Positions 9,093 through 18,602 of a stretch of 33,259 nucleotides of DNA are shown here, in pieces; the stretch's first letter is position 1, and every line of letters starts with the position of its first letter. Origin of the DNA: an uncultured Prevotellaceae bacterium. Its GTDB lineage: Bacteria; Bacteroidota; Bacteroidia; Bacteroidales; Bacteroidaceae. The stretch spans positions 1-33,259 of the forward strand of contig CAMYYX010000002.1 of the NCBI GenBank assembly GCA_947303695.1, given 5' to 3'. The position numbers were made by a program, and so were the translations under genes. The notes beneath the pieces were generated by a model. That model was not told the DNA's origin and searched no databases. It saw only the letters and a list, made by a program, of their open reading frames with translations.

Positions 9093-10034
9093 ATGGGCAA
9101 AAAATTTTTGATCGTCCTAGCAGTACTTTCAGCCTCGGTTCAGGGAGTACGTGCTCAATGGGATGTGCAGTTTACCGACTTCACAACCCTGCGTTCGTAT
9201 TATAATCCAGCTGTGTCGGGAACGGACGGATTGCTGGATGTATCAATCGCCTATTCGTTGCAGATGGCAGGTTACGACGGAGCACCTAAAACGATGTATG
9301 CAGGTGCCCATATGCCTATCTATTTCTTCGGACCTCGTCATGGTGCAGGAATCAGTCTTTTCAGCGATGAAATCGGTATTTTCAAGACATCCAAGCTCTC
9401 TGCACAGTATTCATTCAACATGAAATTGGGCGAGAAAGGCAGAATAGCCGTAGGTGTTCAAGGTGGTATGCTGAACGAAAAGATCGAACCAGGTAACATG
9501 ATTCTGTCAGATGCCAACGACCCAGCATTCCCTACGTCGACCACAGAGGGAAAGCACTTTGATTTCGCAGCCGGAGTATATTATTACAGCCCTAAGATAT
9601 GGGCGGGTTTATCGTCCATGCACCTTGCTGCTCCAACCATCGAAATGGGCGAAAAATACGAAATTGAGCTCGCACGCACATATTATTTTATGGCTGGAGG
9701 CAATATTAAGCTAAAAAATACGTTATTATCATTACAACCTGCCGTGATGGTGCAGACAGATTTCCAGTCTTGGCGCGAAGATATCCAGTGTAAAGCGTTC
9801 TATGAATACGACGCAAAAACGTTCTTCGCAGGCGTAGGATACAGCCCTGGGATATCTGTGACGGCGATGATTGGTGGAAACTTCCACGGAGTTCAGTTGG
9901 GGTATTCCTATCAGATGTACACCCAAGGAGTGGGAGCCATTCATGGAACGCACGAGTTGGTGTTGAACTACAAAACCAATCTCGATCTGTTCAAAAAAGG
10001 CAAGAATCTGCATAAAAGTGCAAGATTTCTTTAG
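9093..10034 (+). CDS. porP: PorP/SprF family T9SS outer-membrane protein
   Basis: 313 residues with a signal peptide (MGKKFLIVLAVLSASVQGVRA, cleavage near 22). The hallmark opening WDVQFTDFTTLRSYYNPAVSG is followed by an alternating beta-strand pattern typical of a 14-stranded outer-membrane barrel of the PorP/SprF family. Characterised members work with GldK/GldN (PorK/PorN), the T9SS ring at the outer membrane, and some link it to peptidoglycan or to particular cargo. The place directly before gldK matches the conserved order porP-gldKLMN. The length is normal for the family and nothing appears damaged. The gap of 58 bases to gldK contains no obvious terminator. Confidence 0.92.
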   Translation: MGKKFLIVLAVLSASVQGVRAQWDVQFTDFTTLRSYYNPAVSGTDGLLDVSIAYSLQMAGYDGAPKTMYAGAHMPIYFFGPRHGAGISLFSDEIGIFKTSKLSAQYSFNMKLGEKGRIAVGVQGGMLNEKIEPGNMILSDANDPAFPTSTTEGKHFDFAAGVYYYSPKIWAGLSSMHLAAPTIEMGEKYEIELARTYYFMAGGNIKLKNTLLSLQPAVMVQTDFQSWREDIQCKAFYEYDAKTFFAGVGYSPGISVTAMIGGNFHGVQLGYSYQMYTQGVGAIHGTHELVLNYKTNLDLFKKGKNLHKSARFL

Positions 10035-10092
10035 TCTCGACAAAAAAATGTGCAGGCAAAACGAAGTTGGATATTATAAAAACTGAGAATAT

Positions 10093-11520
10093 ATGAAAAA
10101 AGGATTATTTGCAGTAGGCATTTTGGCGCTATTCATCACAGTCGTATCATGTATGAGTTCACGTGGCTCAGCTGAAGCGTCAGGTGGTGAAGTGACTGGT
10201 GTTGGTGGTTCTGCCATTTCCGAACCCGCCCCATATGGGATGGTATTGATTAAACGCGGTTCGCTGAAGATGGGTACAGACAATACCGACAGCTTGTGGG
10301 GCAAGAAGATGCCAGAGAGAGAGATTTCTGTAGATGCGTTCTGGATGGACGAGACAGAAGTGACCAACTCCAAGTATCGTCAGTTCGTACTTTGGGTACG
10401 TGATTCCATTCTCCGTGAACGATTGGCTGATGCTGGTTATGAAGAATACAGGATTGAAGAGGACAAGAACGGTGACCCTGTTCCTCCACATCTGAACTGG
10501 TCGAAATCACTGCCTTGGCGTAACCCAGACGAGGATGAGGAACGTATCCTGGAAAGTGTGTACACCTATCATCCGTTCGACGGAACGAAGATGTTGGATG
10601 CCAGCCAAATGAACTATCGTTATGAGACGTTCGACTATGCGTTGGCTGCACAGCGTAAATATCGTCTGAACCCAGAAGAACGTAATCTGAACACAGATAT
10701 CAAAGTAGATCCGAACGAACAGGTGATAATTTCGAAAGACACCGCCTATATCGACGATGAAGGACGTATCGTTCGTCAGACGCTGACCCGTCCATTGTCG
10801 AGCATGTGGGACTTTGTCAATACATACATTATTAATATTTATCCTGATACCACTTGTTGGGTGAACGATTTCCAGAATGCTGAAAACGAGATTTACATGC
10901 GTCTCTACTTCAGCCATCCTAACTACAACGAATACCCGGTGGTTGGTGTCAACTGGGAACAGGCTAACGCCTATTGCAACTGGCGTACTGACTTCCTGAT
11001 GAAGGGATTGGGCGGAAATGCCAAATTCATTCAGCGCTATCGTCTCCCGACTGAGGCTGAGTGGGAGTTTGCCGCTCGTGGAAAAGAGGGCAATGAACTG
11101 CCATGGGAGAACAACGATGTGAAGAGCGATAACGGTTGCTACTATGCGAACTTCAAACCTGACAGAGGTAACTACACGATGGATGGTAACATCATCACAT
11201 CGAAAGTCGGCATCTACTCAGCCAATTCCAACGGATTGTATGATATGGCAGGAAATGTGGCAGAATGGACATCGACTGTCTATACAGAAGCAGGTGTGCT
11301 GTCGATGAGCGACCTCAACCCAACCCTTAAGTACAACGCAGCCCTCGAAGACCCGTACGCATTGAAGAAGAAATCGGTACGTGGTGGTTCTTGGAAAGAC
11401 CCAGAGAGCTTTATCAAGTCGGCTTGGCGTACATCAGAGTTCCAGAACGTAGGACGTTCGTTCGTTGGTTTCCGATGTGTACGAACCCAGGTTGGAACGG
11501 CATCAAAGCAGAAAAAATAA
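10093..11520 (+). CDS. gldK: T9SS ring lipoprotein GldK
   Basis: 475 residues with a lipoprotein signal peptide: hydrophobic core, then lipobox VVSC with the modified cysteine at residue 20. After a Gly/Ser-rich linker comes a formylglycine-generating-enzyme-like (FGE/SUMF1) domain, starting at GMVLIKRGSLKMGTD and ending with RLPTEAEWEFAARG, YDMAGNVAEW, VRGGSWKD and FVGFRCVR. A long insertion sits between the two halves (about residues 120-300), as is usual for GldK/PorK. In Porphyromonas PorK and PorN form the large periplasmic ring under the outer membrane. The enzyme-like fold is thought to be structural here. It is followed by gldL after 39 bases. Confidence 0.95.
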   Translation: MKKGLFAVGILALFITVVSCMSSRGSAEASGGEVTGVGGSAISEPAPYGMVLIKRGSLKMGTDNTDSLWGKKMPEREISVDAFWMDETEVTNSKYRQFVLWVRDSILRERLADAGYEEYRIEEDKNGDPVPPHLNWSKSLPWRNPDEDEERILESVYTYHPFDGTKMLDASQMNYRYETFDYALAAQRKYRLNPEERNLNTDIKVDPNEQVIISKDTAYIDDEGRIVRQTLTRPLSSMWDFVNTYIINIYPDTTCWVNDFQNAENEIYMRLYFSHPNYNEYPVVGVNWEQANAYCNWRTDFLMKGLGGNAKFIQRYRLPTEAEWEFAARGKEGNELPWENNDVKSDNGCYYANFKPDRGNYTMDGNIITSKVGIYSANSNGLYDMAGNVAEWTSTVYTEAGVLSMSDLNPTLKYNAALEDPYALKKKSVRGGSWKDPESFIKSAWRTSEFQNVGRSFVGFRCVRTQVGTASKQKK

Positions 11521-11559
11521 AGGTGAAAACGAATCATCAAACATAAAACAGATAGGAAA

Positions 11560-12309
11560 ATGGCAAGAAATAATATCATAGCAAAATTGCAACGTTGGAT
11601 GGATAGCAAACCGGGTCAGATGTTTCTGAACTATGCTTATAGTTGGGGTGCTTCTATCGTAATTCTCGGAGCGTTGTTCAAGATTACACATATCGCTGGA
11701 GCTGACTTCATGTTGTTCCTTGGTATGGGAACCGAGGTGATTGTGTTCTTCCTCGCTGGTTTCGAACGTCCTTATGACGTCGAGCCTAAAAAGGAAGAAG
11801 TTGAAACCAGTGGAGAACCTGCTGGAGTACAGGTGAGCGGTGGCGGAACGGTCATCATAAACGGTGGTATTCCATCCCAGCCTCTTGCTGTAGAAGGTGT
11901 TCAACCAGAAGGTCCTACAGAACCAATTGACGCAGCTCAGCTTGCTGGCGCTATTGCTGCATCACCTATCATGTCGCCTCAGTTTGCTGGTATGTGTCCA
12001 GAGATGCAAGAAGCTACTCAGACCTATGTGGATCAGTTGAACGAATTGACAGATATCCTGAAGAAGGTGGCAGAACAATCTGCCCGACTCACTCGCGACT
12101 CAGAAGAGATGGAGAACATGAACCGTACGCTTACTGGTATCAACCGTTTCTACGAGATGCAGTTGCGTAGTGTGAGCGCTCAGAGTGCAACGATTGATGA
12201 TGTCAACGAACAGACAAAGCGTCTGGCCAGTCAACTCGAAGAACTCAATCAGGTATATGCCCGTATGGTTGAGGCTCTGAAAGTGAATATGACAGTCAAA
12301 GGTGAATAA
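11560..12309 (+). CDS. gldL: T9SS inner-membrane motor subunit GldL
   Basis: 249 residues. Two membrane helices lie at about 28-47 and 48-68; the second contains a buried acidic residue (MGTEVIVFF, E59) and ends in AGFERPYD, a conserved GldL feature. A Gly/Pro-rich linker (about 85-135) leads to a long C-terminal coiled coil (about 150-245, QLNELTDILKKVAEQS onward). GldL and GldM form the proton-driven rotary motor that powers the T9SS and, in gliding species, movement. The linker is longer and more Gly/Pro-rich than I would expect, but the two ends are typical. Confidence 0.95.
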   Translation: MARNNIIAKLQRWMDSKPGQMFLNYAYSWGASIVILGALFKITHIAGADFMLFLGMGTEVIVFFLAGFERPYDVEPKKEEVETSGEPAGVQVSGGGTVIINGGIPSQPLAVEGVQPEGPTEPIDAAQLAGAIAASPIMSPQFAGMCPEMQEATQTYVDQLNELTDILKKVAEQSARLTRDSEEMENMNRTLTGINRFYEMQLRSVSAQSATIDDVNEQTKRLASQLEELNQVYARMVEALKVNMTVKGE

Positions 12310-12340
12310 AAAGTCAATTGTCAAATAGAGAAGAAATAAG

Positions 12341-13909
12341 ATGGCAATAAAGAAAAGAAAACTGTCGCCACGTCAGAAGATGATCAACCTGATGTACCTC
12401 GTGCTGATGGCCATGCTTGCCTTGAACGTCAGCTCGGATGTGCTCAATGGTTTCTCATTGGTGGATGAAGGACTCAACCGCTCCAAGGAGAATGAATCAT
12501 CCCAAAACGAAGCAATCTATAAGACTCTTGATGAAGCGATGGAGCAGAATCCTGAGAAAGTGAAAGAGTGGTATAACAAAGCGCAGAATGTGCGCCAGAT
12601 GTCCGACTCGCTCTATTCGCTGGCTGAGGAACTGAAATGGGAGATTGTGCGTGAGGCTGATGGAAAGGATGGCGATATCCATAATATAAATAATAAGGAG
12701 AACCTTGAGGCTGCTACCCATGTGATGCTGGCTCCTAGCATCGGACGTGGAGGCGAACTCCTCAAGGCAATCAACCACTATCGTGAGTCTATCACCAAAA
12801 TGGTGAATGATGATAAGATGCGTCAGATTATCACTGATAACCTATCGACGAATGTACCAAAGAAAGCAAAGGTGCTGGGTAAGAACTGGCAGGAATACAT
12901 GTTCGAGAACACTCCGGTCATTGCTGCTGTTACCTTGCTTTCGAAGTTGCAGAACGACGTTCGTAGTGCTGAAGGTGAATTGCTCCATCAGCTAGTAGCA
13001 AATATCGACATTAAGGACGTGCGTGTGAACGAAATCAGCGCATTCGTCATCCCGAGTTCACAAACAGTGGTTCAAGGCGGTCGATTCTCTGCTGATATCA
13101 TTATGGCAGCTGTCGACACCACAGCTCGTCCGGAAATCTACATCGGTAATACCTTGCTGAAGTCGAGCAACGGACACTATGAGACCATCTGCAACTCGAC
13201 TGGTGACTTCACCCTGAGAGGTTATCTGATCATGCGTAACGGTAACGGAGAGGAAATCCGTCGTGATTTTGCTCAGCCTTACACCGTAGTCGAACCAGCA
13301 GCAACGGTATCAGCTACCATGATGAATATCCTGTATGCGGGTTATCAGAACCCTGTCAGTGTGAGTGTGCCTGGAGTTCCCAAGAACAAAGTGAACGCCA
13401 CAATGAGTGGTGGTACCCTCACCAAGAAAGGCGAAGGAGAATACATCGCAACCCCATCGAAGGTTGGTGAAGATGTCGTTATTACCGTTACAGCTGACAA
13501 TCAAGGACGTTCACAGGAAATGGGTAAGTTCACCTTCCATGTACGTCAGTTACCTGATCCAGCTGCCTATATTGCCTATTCTGATGACAAAGGAAATACG
13601 ATGCGATACAAAGGTGGTCAGCCATTTGGAAAGGCAACTCTGCTCAACACAACAGGTATCAGTGCTGCTATCGACAATGGTATGCTTGATATCCAGTTCC
13701 GAGTAGTAGGTTTCGAAACCACGTTCTTCGACAATATGGGTAACGTAATCCCAGAGATATCGAAATCGGCCAATTTCACCGATCGACAACGTGATATGAT
13801 TCGACGAATCAGTCGAGGAAAACGATTCTATATATCAAGAGTACATGCCATCGGACCTGACGGCATCGAACGTACCCTCCCAAGTTCTATGGAAGTAATC
13901 ATTAATTAG
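12341..13909 (+). CDS. gldM: T9SS motor shaft protein GldM
   Basis: 522 residues. A short basic N-terminus (MAIKKRKLSPRQKM) precedes one membrane helix (about 17-33, LMYLVLMAMLALNV). A large periplasmic part made of several beta-sandwich domains follows; the C-terminal portion contains PGVPKNKVNATMSGGTL and VRQLPDPAAYI motifs typical of GldM/PorM. The protein dimerises through the periplasm and transmits energy from GldL to the GldK/GldN ring. Its start follows gldL by 31 bases, and gldN starts 12 bases after its stop, so translation within the cluster is tightly linked. Confidence 0.95.
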   Translation: MAIKKRKLSPRQKMINLMYLVLMAMLALNVSSDVLNGFSLVDEGLNRSKENESSQNEAIYKTLDEAMEQNPEKVKEWYNKAQNVRQMSDSLYSLAEELKWEIVREADGKDGDIHNINNKENLEAATHVMLAPSIGRGGELLKAINHYRESITKMVNDDKMRQIITDNLSTNVPKKAKVLGKNWQEYMFENTPVIAAVTLLSKLQNDVRSAEGELLHQLVANIDIKDVRVNEISAFVIPSSQTVVQGGRFSADIIMAAVDTTARPEIYIGNTLLKSSNGHYETICNSTGDFTLRGYLIMRNGNGEEIRRDFAQPYTVVEPAATVSATMMNILYAGYQNPVSVSVPGVPKNKVNATMSGGTLTKKGEGEYIATPSKVGEDVVITVTADNQGRSQEMGKFTFHVRQLPDPAAYIAYSDDKGNTMRYKGGQPFGKATLLNTTGISAAIDNGMLDIQFRVVGFETTFFDNMGNVIPEISKSANFTDRQRDMIRRISRGKRFYISRVHAIGPDGIERTLPSSMEVIIN

Positions 13910-13921
13910 CAAAACCAGCAT

Positions 13922-15175
13922 ATGAAGAGAATCATCATCGTAATATTAGGTATATGCTCCACACTCAGCATGAGTGCGCAACCTGCCAACAGCAGAGTGA
14001 CGCAGAGTAACACCAACACAACGAGGCCAACGACAACAGCTGCACCAACTACGCCAGCTACAACGGCACGCCCAACTAAAACGGCGCGGCCAACTACGAC
14101 TCCGGCCCAACCTTCAGGTGTGACACGTCAGACAACCACTAGAAATACACAGGCTGCAAAACCATCTGTCAGCCGTGCAAGTATCATGTTCCCAACAGCT
14201 GTCGAAGTGCCTGTAGATGTAGCATGGCGTCGTGACATCTATCGTGAGCTTGACCTCACCAAAGATGCCAACGCACCATTATACTACCCAGTAGAACCTC
14301 AGGAAGGACGTGTGAATCTGTTCACCCTGTTGTTCCAGCTGCTCAATACGGGCAAGATTCCTGCATATACGTATGACCCTAGTGGTCTTGAGAACTTCAA
14401 TACGTCCAATCGTATGCATTTCAAGGATATGCTCGAACGCTATGAGATTCCATACGAAGTGAATGGCAATAGCATCAAGGTAAATCCCGTTGATGTCCCT
14501 TCTAACGAAGTACTCAGCTATTTCGTCAAGGAGAGCAGCTACTATGACCAGCATACTGCTACTTATCATAGTCGCGTCGTAGCTCTCTGCCCTGTGATGC
14601 ATCGTTCAGGTAGTTTCGTCGATTTCAACTCACCAAGTATGAGTGCAGACGTACAGAAGTCTCCGCTCTTCTGGGTGAAGATGGAAGATATCGAATCCTA
14701 CCTCAGCCAGAACATGGTGATGACCAGTAATTACAACAATGCAGCTACAATGTCAATGGCCGACTTCTTTGATACGAACAAATATAAGGGTACCATCTAT
14801 ATGACCACTAATATGCAGGGTAAGTCGCTTGCACAGATGGTTGGAGATTCATTCCAGATGGATTTCGATTCTGATTCTGTTATGTATGATACTGAGGTAG
14901 CCTCTAAGAATGCACTTCAGCGTGAACAGAACCGTATTGAGAAAGAGATTTCTGACTTTGAGAAGCATATCTGGGCAGCACCAGTTGACTCTGCAGCCCT
15001 CGCTCGTCAAGACTCTATAGCAGCAGCTGAAGCAACGTCGAAGAAAGCCAAAAAGGCTAGTACACGTTCTACAGCTCGCCAGACAACTACGAAGGCAGAG
15101 AAGACCAAGAAAGAAAAGGCTCCTAGTTCAAGCGGTAGCGCTCCACGCGTGTCTGTTCGCCGTGAACGCCACTGA
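13922..15175 (+). CDS. gldN: T9SS ring protein GldN with Thr-rich linker and basic tail
   Basis: 417 residues with a signal peptide (cleavage after SMSAQ, residue 20). The GldN/PorN core runs from about residue 90 to 350 (VAWRRDIYRELDLTKDANAPLYYP, then NLFTLLFQLL and IKVNPVDVPSNEVLSYFVKE). Before it lies an unusually long Thr/Pro/Ala/Arg linker (about 26-86) with repeated TARPT and TTTPA units. After it lies a Lys/Ser/Thr/Arg-rich tail of roughly 60 residues. GldN pairs with GldK in the periplasmic ring. The core looks complete; the two flanks are low-complexity additions. It is the last gene of the cluster and is followed by a strong hairpin. Confidence 0.93.
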   Translation: MKRIIIVILGICSTLSMSAQPANSRVTQSNTNTTRPTTTAAPTTPATTARPTKTARPTTTPAQPSGVTRQTTTRNTQAAKPSVSRASIMFPTAVEVPVDVAWRRDIYRELDLTKDANAPLYYPVEPQEGRVNLFTLLFQLLNTGKIPAYTYDPSGLENFNTSNRMHFKDMLERYEIPYEVNGNSIKVNPVDVPSNEVLSYFVKESSYYDQHTATYHSRVVALCPVMHRSGSFVDFNSPSMSADVQKSPLFWVKMEDIESYLSQNMVMTSNYNNAATMSMADFFDTNKYKGTIYMTTNMQGKSLAQMVGDSFQMDFDSDSVMYDTEVASKNALQREQNRIEKEISDFEKHIWAAPVDSAALARQDSIAAAEATSKKAKKASTRSTARQTTTKAEKTKKEKAPSSSGSAPRVSVRRERH

Positions 15176-15222
15176 TAAGATGATACGTGTCATCAACTGG
15201 CCGTTATCATTCTAACCATCAT

Positions 15223-15264
15223 AAGTTCCTTTCCATTCGCTAATCAGCGAAAGGGAAGGAACTT
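15223..15264 (+). terminator. Hairpin terminator of the gld cluster
   Basis: Two 19-base arms (15223-15241 and 15246-15264) pair with 17 Watson-Crick pairs, one G-U pair and one mismatch around a 4-base loop. The right arm is followed by a short T/A run. It lies 47 bases after the gldN stop. Confidence 0.8.
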
Positions 15265-15338
15265 TTAAATCATTAAGCTATTTATTACCTGATTTTTCTG
15301 CAATCTTCATGGGAAATGCTTACTTTTCTGCCTGATTA

Positions 15339-15370
15339 TTTGGCACATTCCACGATTTATCGTACTTTTG
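15339..15370 (+). promoter_or_regulatory. Near-consensus promoter for fumarase-frr-rsgA
   Basis: TTTG at 15339-15342, 20 bases of spacer, then TACTTTTG at 15363-15370, which matches TAnnTTTG exactly. Predicted transcription start is near 15376, giving a leader of about 26 bases to the ATG at 15402. Confidence 0.75.
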
Positions 15371-15401
15371 TGGTTGGAAATTAATATAAACAGATATAGA
15401 T

Positions 15402-17054
15402 ATGGCAACTATTCCAGATTTTAAGTATGCCCCAATGTTTCAGATGGGTAAGGACGATACGGAGTACCGTCTGCTGACGAAAGAAGGGGTGACAGTGAGT
15501 GAATTCGAAGGTCACGAAATCGTGAAGGTATCCAAGGAAGCACTTACGTTGCTGGCTCAGCAGGCTTTCCATGATGTAGAGTTCATGCTTCGTCGTGAGC
15601 ACAACGAGCAAGTAGCAAAGATATTGAAAGACCCTGAAGCATCGGAGAATGACAAGTATGTGGCTCTCCAGTTCCTTCGTAATGCAGAAACAGCATGTAA
15701 AGGTGTGCTGCCCTTCTGTCAAGATACAGGTACAGCCATCATCCATGGTGAGAAAGGTCAGCAGGTATGGACTGGATTCGAGGACGAAGAGGCTTTGAGC
15801 CTTGGTGTGTTCAACACTTATACACAGGATAACCTGCGTTATTCGCAAAATGCTCCTTTGAATATGTACGATGAGGTGAACACCAAATGTAATCTCCCAG
15901 CACAGATTGATATCGAGGCTGTAGAAGGTGCCGAATACCGATTCGTGATGGTAGCCAAAGGTGGTGGTTCGGCCAATAAGACCTACTTCTACCCAATGAC
16001 CAAAGCAACCATTCAGAACGAAGGTACATTGCTGCCATTCCTGGTAGAGGAGATGAAGCATCTGGGTACAGCCGCTTGTCCACCATATCATATCGCTTTC
16101 GTTATCGGTGGTACATCAGCAGAGAAAAACCTGTTGACTGTGAAATTGGCTTCAATCAAGTATTACGACAACCTGCCAACCACAGGTGATGAGACAGGAC
16201 GTGCATTCCGCGATGTAGATTTGGAACAGAAACTGCTGAAGGAAGCATTTAAGATTGGATTGGGTGCTCAGTTTGGAGGAAAGTATCTTGCTCATGATAT
16301 TCGTGTCATTCGTCTGCCTCGTCATGGAGCCAGCTGTCCAATCGGTATGGGAGTAAGCTGTAGTGCTGACCGCAATATCAAGGCAAAGATTAACAAGGAT
16401 GGTATCTGGTTGGAGAAGATGGACGACAATCCAAGCGAACTGATTCCAGAAGAATATCGTAAGCCAGGTGAAGGCGCCAAGGGTATTGAGATTGACCTTG
16501 ATAAAGGTATCGATGCTGTACGTGCAGAACTGACTAAGTATCCTGTATCGACTCGTGTAAACCTCAAGGGAACCATCATCGTAGCTCGTGATATCGCTCA
16601 TGCCAAACTGAAAGCTCGTCTGGATGCAGGCGAAGGTATGCCTCAGTATTTCAAGGACTATCCTGTGCTTTATGCAGGACCTGCCAAGACACCAGAAGGC
16701 TATCCTTGTGGATCGATGGGCCCAACCACAGCCAACCGTATGGATCCATACGTAGACGAGTTCCAGGCAAACGGCGCATCGCTCGTGATGATAGCAAAGG
16801 GCAACCGTACACAGCAAGTGACAGATGCCTGCAAGAAGCATGGTGGCTTCTATCTTGGAACTATCGGAGGTGTGGCTGCCGTACTCTCACAAAGCAGTAT
16901 CAAGAGCATCGAGTGTGTAGAATATCCAGAACTTGGTATGGAAGCCATTTGGAAAATCAAGGTAGAGGACTTCCCTGCTTTCATCCTTGTGGATGATAAG
17001 GGTAACGACTTCTTCAAGCAACTCAAGCCTTGTACTGGTTGCACCATCATGTAA
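15402..17054 (+). CDS. fumA: Class I fumarate hydratase (iron-sulfur)
   Basis: 550 residues, the usual length for class I fumarases. Cysteines at 106 (PFCQDTG), 226 (AACPPYH) and 320 (GVSCSADR) correspond in spacing to the three [4Fe-4S] ligands of E. coli FumA. The alpha region ends near residue 290 and the beta region contains [17 protein letters not shown]. It interconverts fumarate and malate in the cytoplasm; in Bacteroidales it serves mainly the reductive branch that makes succinate. The oxygen-labile cluster fits an anaerobe. The C-terminus ends CTGCTIM, an extra Cys pair whose role I cannot tell. It has its own promoter, and frr begins 39 bases after its stop. Confidence 0.95.
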   Translation: MATIPDFKYAPMFQMGKDDTEYRLLTKEGVTVSEFEGHEIVKVSKEALTLLAQQAFHDVEFMLRREHNEQVAKILKDPEASENDKYVALQFLRNAETACKGVLPFCQDTGTAIIHGEKGQQVWTGFEDEEALSLGVFNTYTQDNLRYSQNAPLNMYDEVNTKCNLPAQIDIEAVEGAEYRFVMVAKGGGSANKTYFYPMTKATIQNEGTLLPFLVEEMKHLGTAACPPYHIAFVIGGTSAEKNLLTVKLASIKYYDNLPTTGDETGRAFRDVDLEQKLLKEAFKIGLGAQFGGKYLAHDIRVIRLPRHGASCPIGMGVSCSADRNIKAKINKDGIWLEKMDDNPSELIPEEYRKPGEGAKGIEIDLDKGIDAVRAELTKYPVSTRVNLKGTIIVARDIAHAKLKARLDAGEGMPQYFKDYPVLYAGPAKTPEGYPCGSMGPTTANRMDPYVDEFQANGASLVMIAKGNRTQQVTDACKKHGGFYLGTIGGVAAVLSQSSIKSIECVEYPELGMEAIWKIKVEDFPAFILVDDKGNDFFKQLKPCTGCTIM

Positions 17055-17093
17055 TGTAAAACCTAAACCGTAATCAAATCATAAAGAATAGAA

Positions 17094-17654
17094 ATGGAAG
17101 ACGTAAAACAGTACCTCAATGCTGCTGAAGAAGATATGGAGATGGCAGCCATGAACCTTGAGGAGAAATTAAGCCGCATCCGTGCAGGACGTGCTAATGT
17201 GCATATCCTCGACGGAATCCGCGTAGACTCTTATGGAGCTATGATGCCCCTGAGTAATGTTGCTACCCTTACCACACCAGACGCACGTTCTATCATCATC
17301 AAACCTTGGGATAAGAACATGCTGAAGGTGATTGAGAAGGCCATCATCGACTCATCGGTAGGTATCATGCCAGAGAACAACGGTGAACAGTTGAGACTGG
17401 GTATTCCTGTGTTGACAGAGGAACGCCGTAAAGAATTGTCGAAGCAATGTGCGAAAGAAGCAGAATCAGCAAAGGTGAGTGTAAGAAATTCACGCCGTAA
17501 CGCCATTGAGAAGCTAAAGAAGAGTGTGAAGGATGGTGTGCCTGAGGATGTAGAGAAGGATGCGGAAGAAGAGTGTCAGAAGCTTCATGATAAGTATATC
17601 AAGAAGATTGACGCTATGCTCGACGAGAAGAACAAGGAAATCATGACCGTGTAA
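17094..17654 (+). CDS. frr: Ribosome recycling factor
   Basis: 186 residues, the standard length. The three-helix-bundle/beta domain pattern is clear: an N-terminal helix, LSRIRAGRANVHILDGIRVDSYG, the domain II segment around LTTPDARSIIIKPWDK, and the C-terminal long helices with RRNAIEKLKK. It splits post-termination ribosomes together with EF-G. Only three bases separate its stop from rsgA, so the two ribosome-related genes are probably translated from one message. Confidence 0.97.
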   Translation: MEDVKQYLNAAEEDMEMAAMNLEEKLSRIRAGRANVHILDGIRVDSYGAMMPLSNVATLTTPDARSIIIKPWDKNMLKVIEKAIIDSSVGIMPENNGEQLRLGIPVLTEERRKELSKQCAKEAESAKVSVRNSRRNAIEKLKKSVKDGVPEDVEKDAEEECQKLHDKYIKKIDAMLDEKNKEIMTV

Positions 17655-17657
17655 AAG

Positions 17658-18602
17658 ATGCACGGACTTGTTGTCAGAAATACGGGGAGTTGGTACACAG
17701 TACGTACTGATGATGGTAGTTTGATTGATTGTAAGGTGAAAGGTAACTTTCGTCTGAAAGGCATTCGTTCGACTAACCCTGTTGCGATAGGCGATCATGT
17801 GGAGATGATTCCACAACCGGACCATACTGCGCTCATCACTTCTATTGATGAGCGCAAAAACTATATTATACGCAAATCAACCAACCTTTCGAAACAGTCG
17901 CATATTCTGGCAGCTAATCTTGACCAGTGTTTCCTGTTTGTTACCATCAGTCACCCTACAACTTCCACGACGTTTATCGATCGCTTTCTCGCTACAGCTG
18001 AAGCATACAGCATTCCTGTAACGATTATCTTCAACAAGGTGGACCTTTACGACGACGATGATAGGGAATATCTCGATGGAATGGTCTGTTTGTACGAAAC
18101 CATCGGATATAAATGTTTGGCTGTCTCCCTGAAAACGGGCGATGGAATGGAGGAAATCCGATCCGAACTGCAAGGAAAAGTGACTTTGCTCTCAGGCAAC
18201 AGTGGTGTGGGTAAGTCAACCTTTATCAATTACTTGATGCCCGACCTGCACCTGAAAACTTGCGAAATCAGCGATGCCTATAACACAGGTAAGCACACGA
18301 CCACCTTCTCGGAGATGTACGAGATTGAGGGAGGAGATGGGGAACGGAGCTACATTATTGACACACCAGGTATCAAGGGATTCGGAACGTTCAATATGGA
18401 GCGCGAAGAGGTGGGACATTATTTCAAGGAAATCTTCCGTTTCTCCCAAGATTGCAGATTTAATAATTGTACCCACACACATGAACCGGGGTGTGCAGTA
18501 TTGGCAGCTGTGGAACGACATGATATCAGCGAAAGCCGTTATAATTCCTATCTGTCGATGCTCGAAGACGAAAACGAAGAGAAATATCGCTCAGGTTACT
18601 AA
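17658..18602 (+). CDS. rsgA: Ribosome small subunit GTPase RsgA
   Basis: 314 residues with the circularly permuted GTPase order: an N-terminal OB-fold (about 1-65), G4 NKVD (126-129), G1 GNSGVGKST (180-188), G3 DTPG (235-238), then a C-terminal zinc knuckle with C266, C271, H273 and C279. It binds the 30S subunit late in assembly and releases on GTP hydrolysis. It directly follows frr. Its stop codon (18600-18602) overlaps the stop of the convergent kinase gene, leaving no room for a terminator between them. Confidence 0.96.
   Translation: MHGLVVRNTGSWYTVRTDDGSLIDCKVKGNFRLKGIRSTNPVAIGDHVEMIPQPDHTALITSIDERKNYIIRKSTNLSKQSHILAANLDQCFLFVTISHPTTSTTFIDRFLATAEAYSIPVTIIFNKVDLYDDDDREYLDGMVCLYETIGYKCLAVSLKTGDGMEEIRSELQGKVTLLSGNSGVGKSTFINYLMPDLHLKTCEISDAYNTGKHTTTFSEMYEIEGGDGERSYIIDTPGIKGFGTFNMEREEVGHYFKEIFRFSQDCRFNNCTHTHEPGCAVLAAVERHDISESRYNSYLSMLEDENEEKYRSGY

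Noticed and set aside
15381-16091. 236-codon minus-strand open frame over fumarase (and a similar one at 16152-16841)
   Set aside because: Antisense shadows of a well-conserved enzyme gene, with no start context or recognisable domain.
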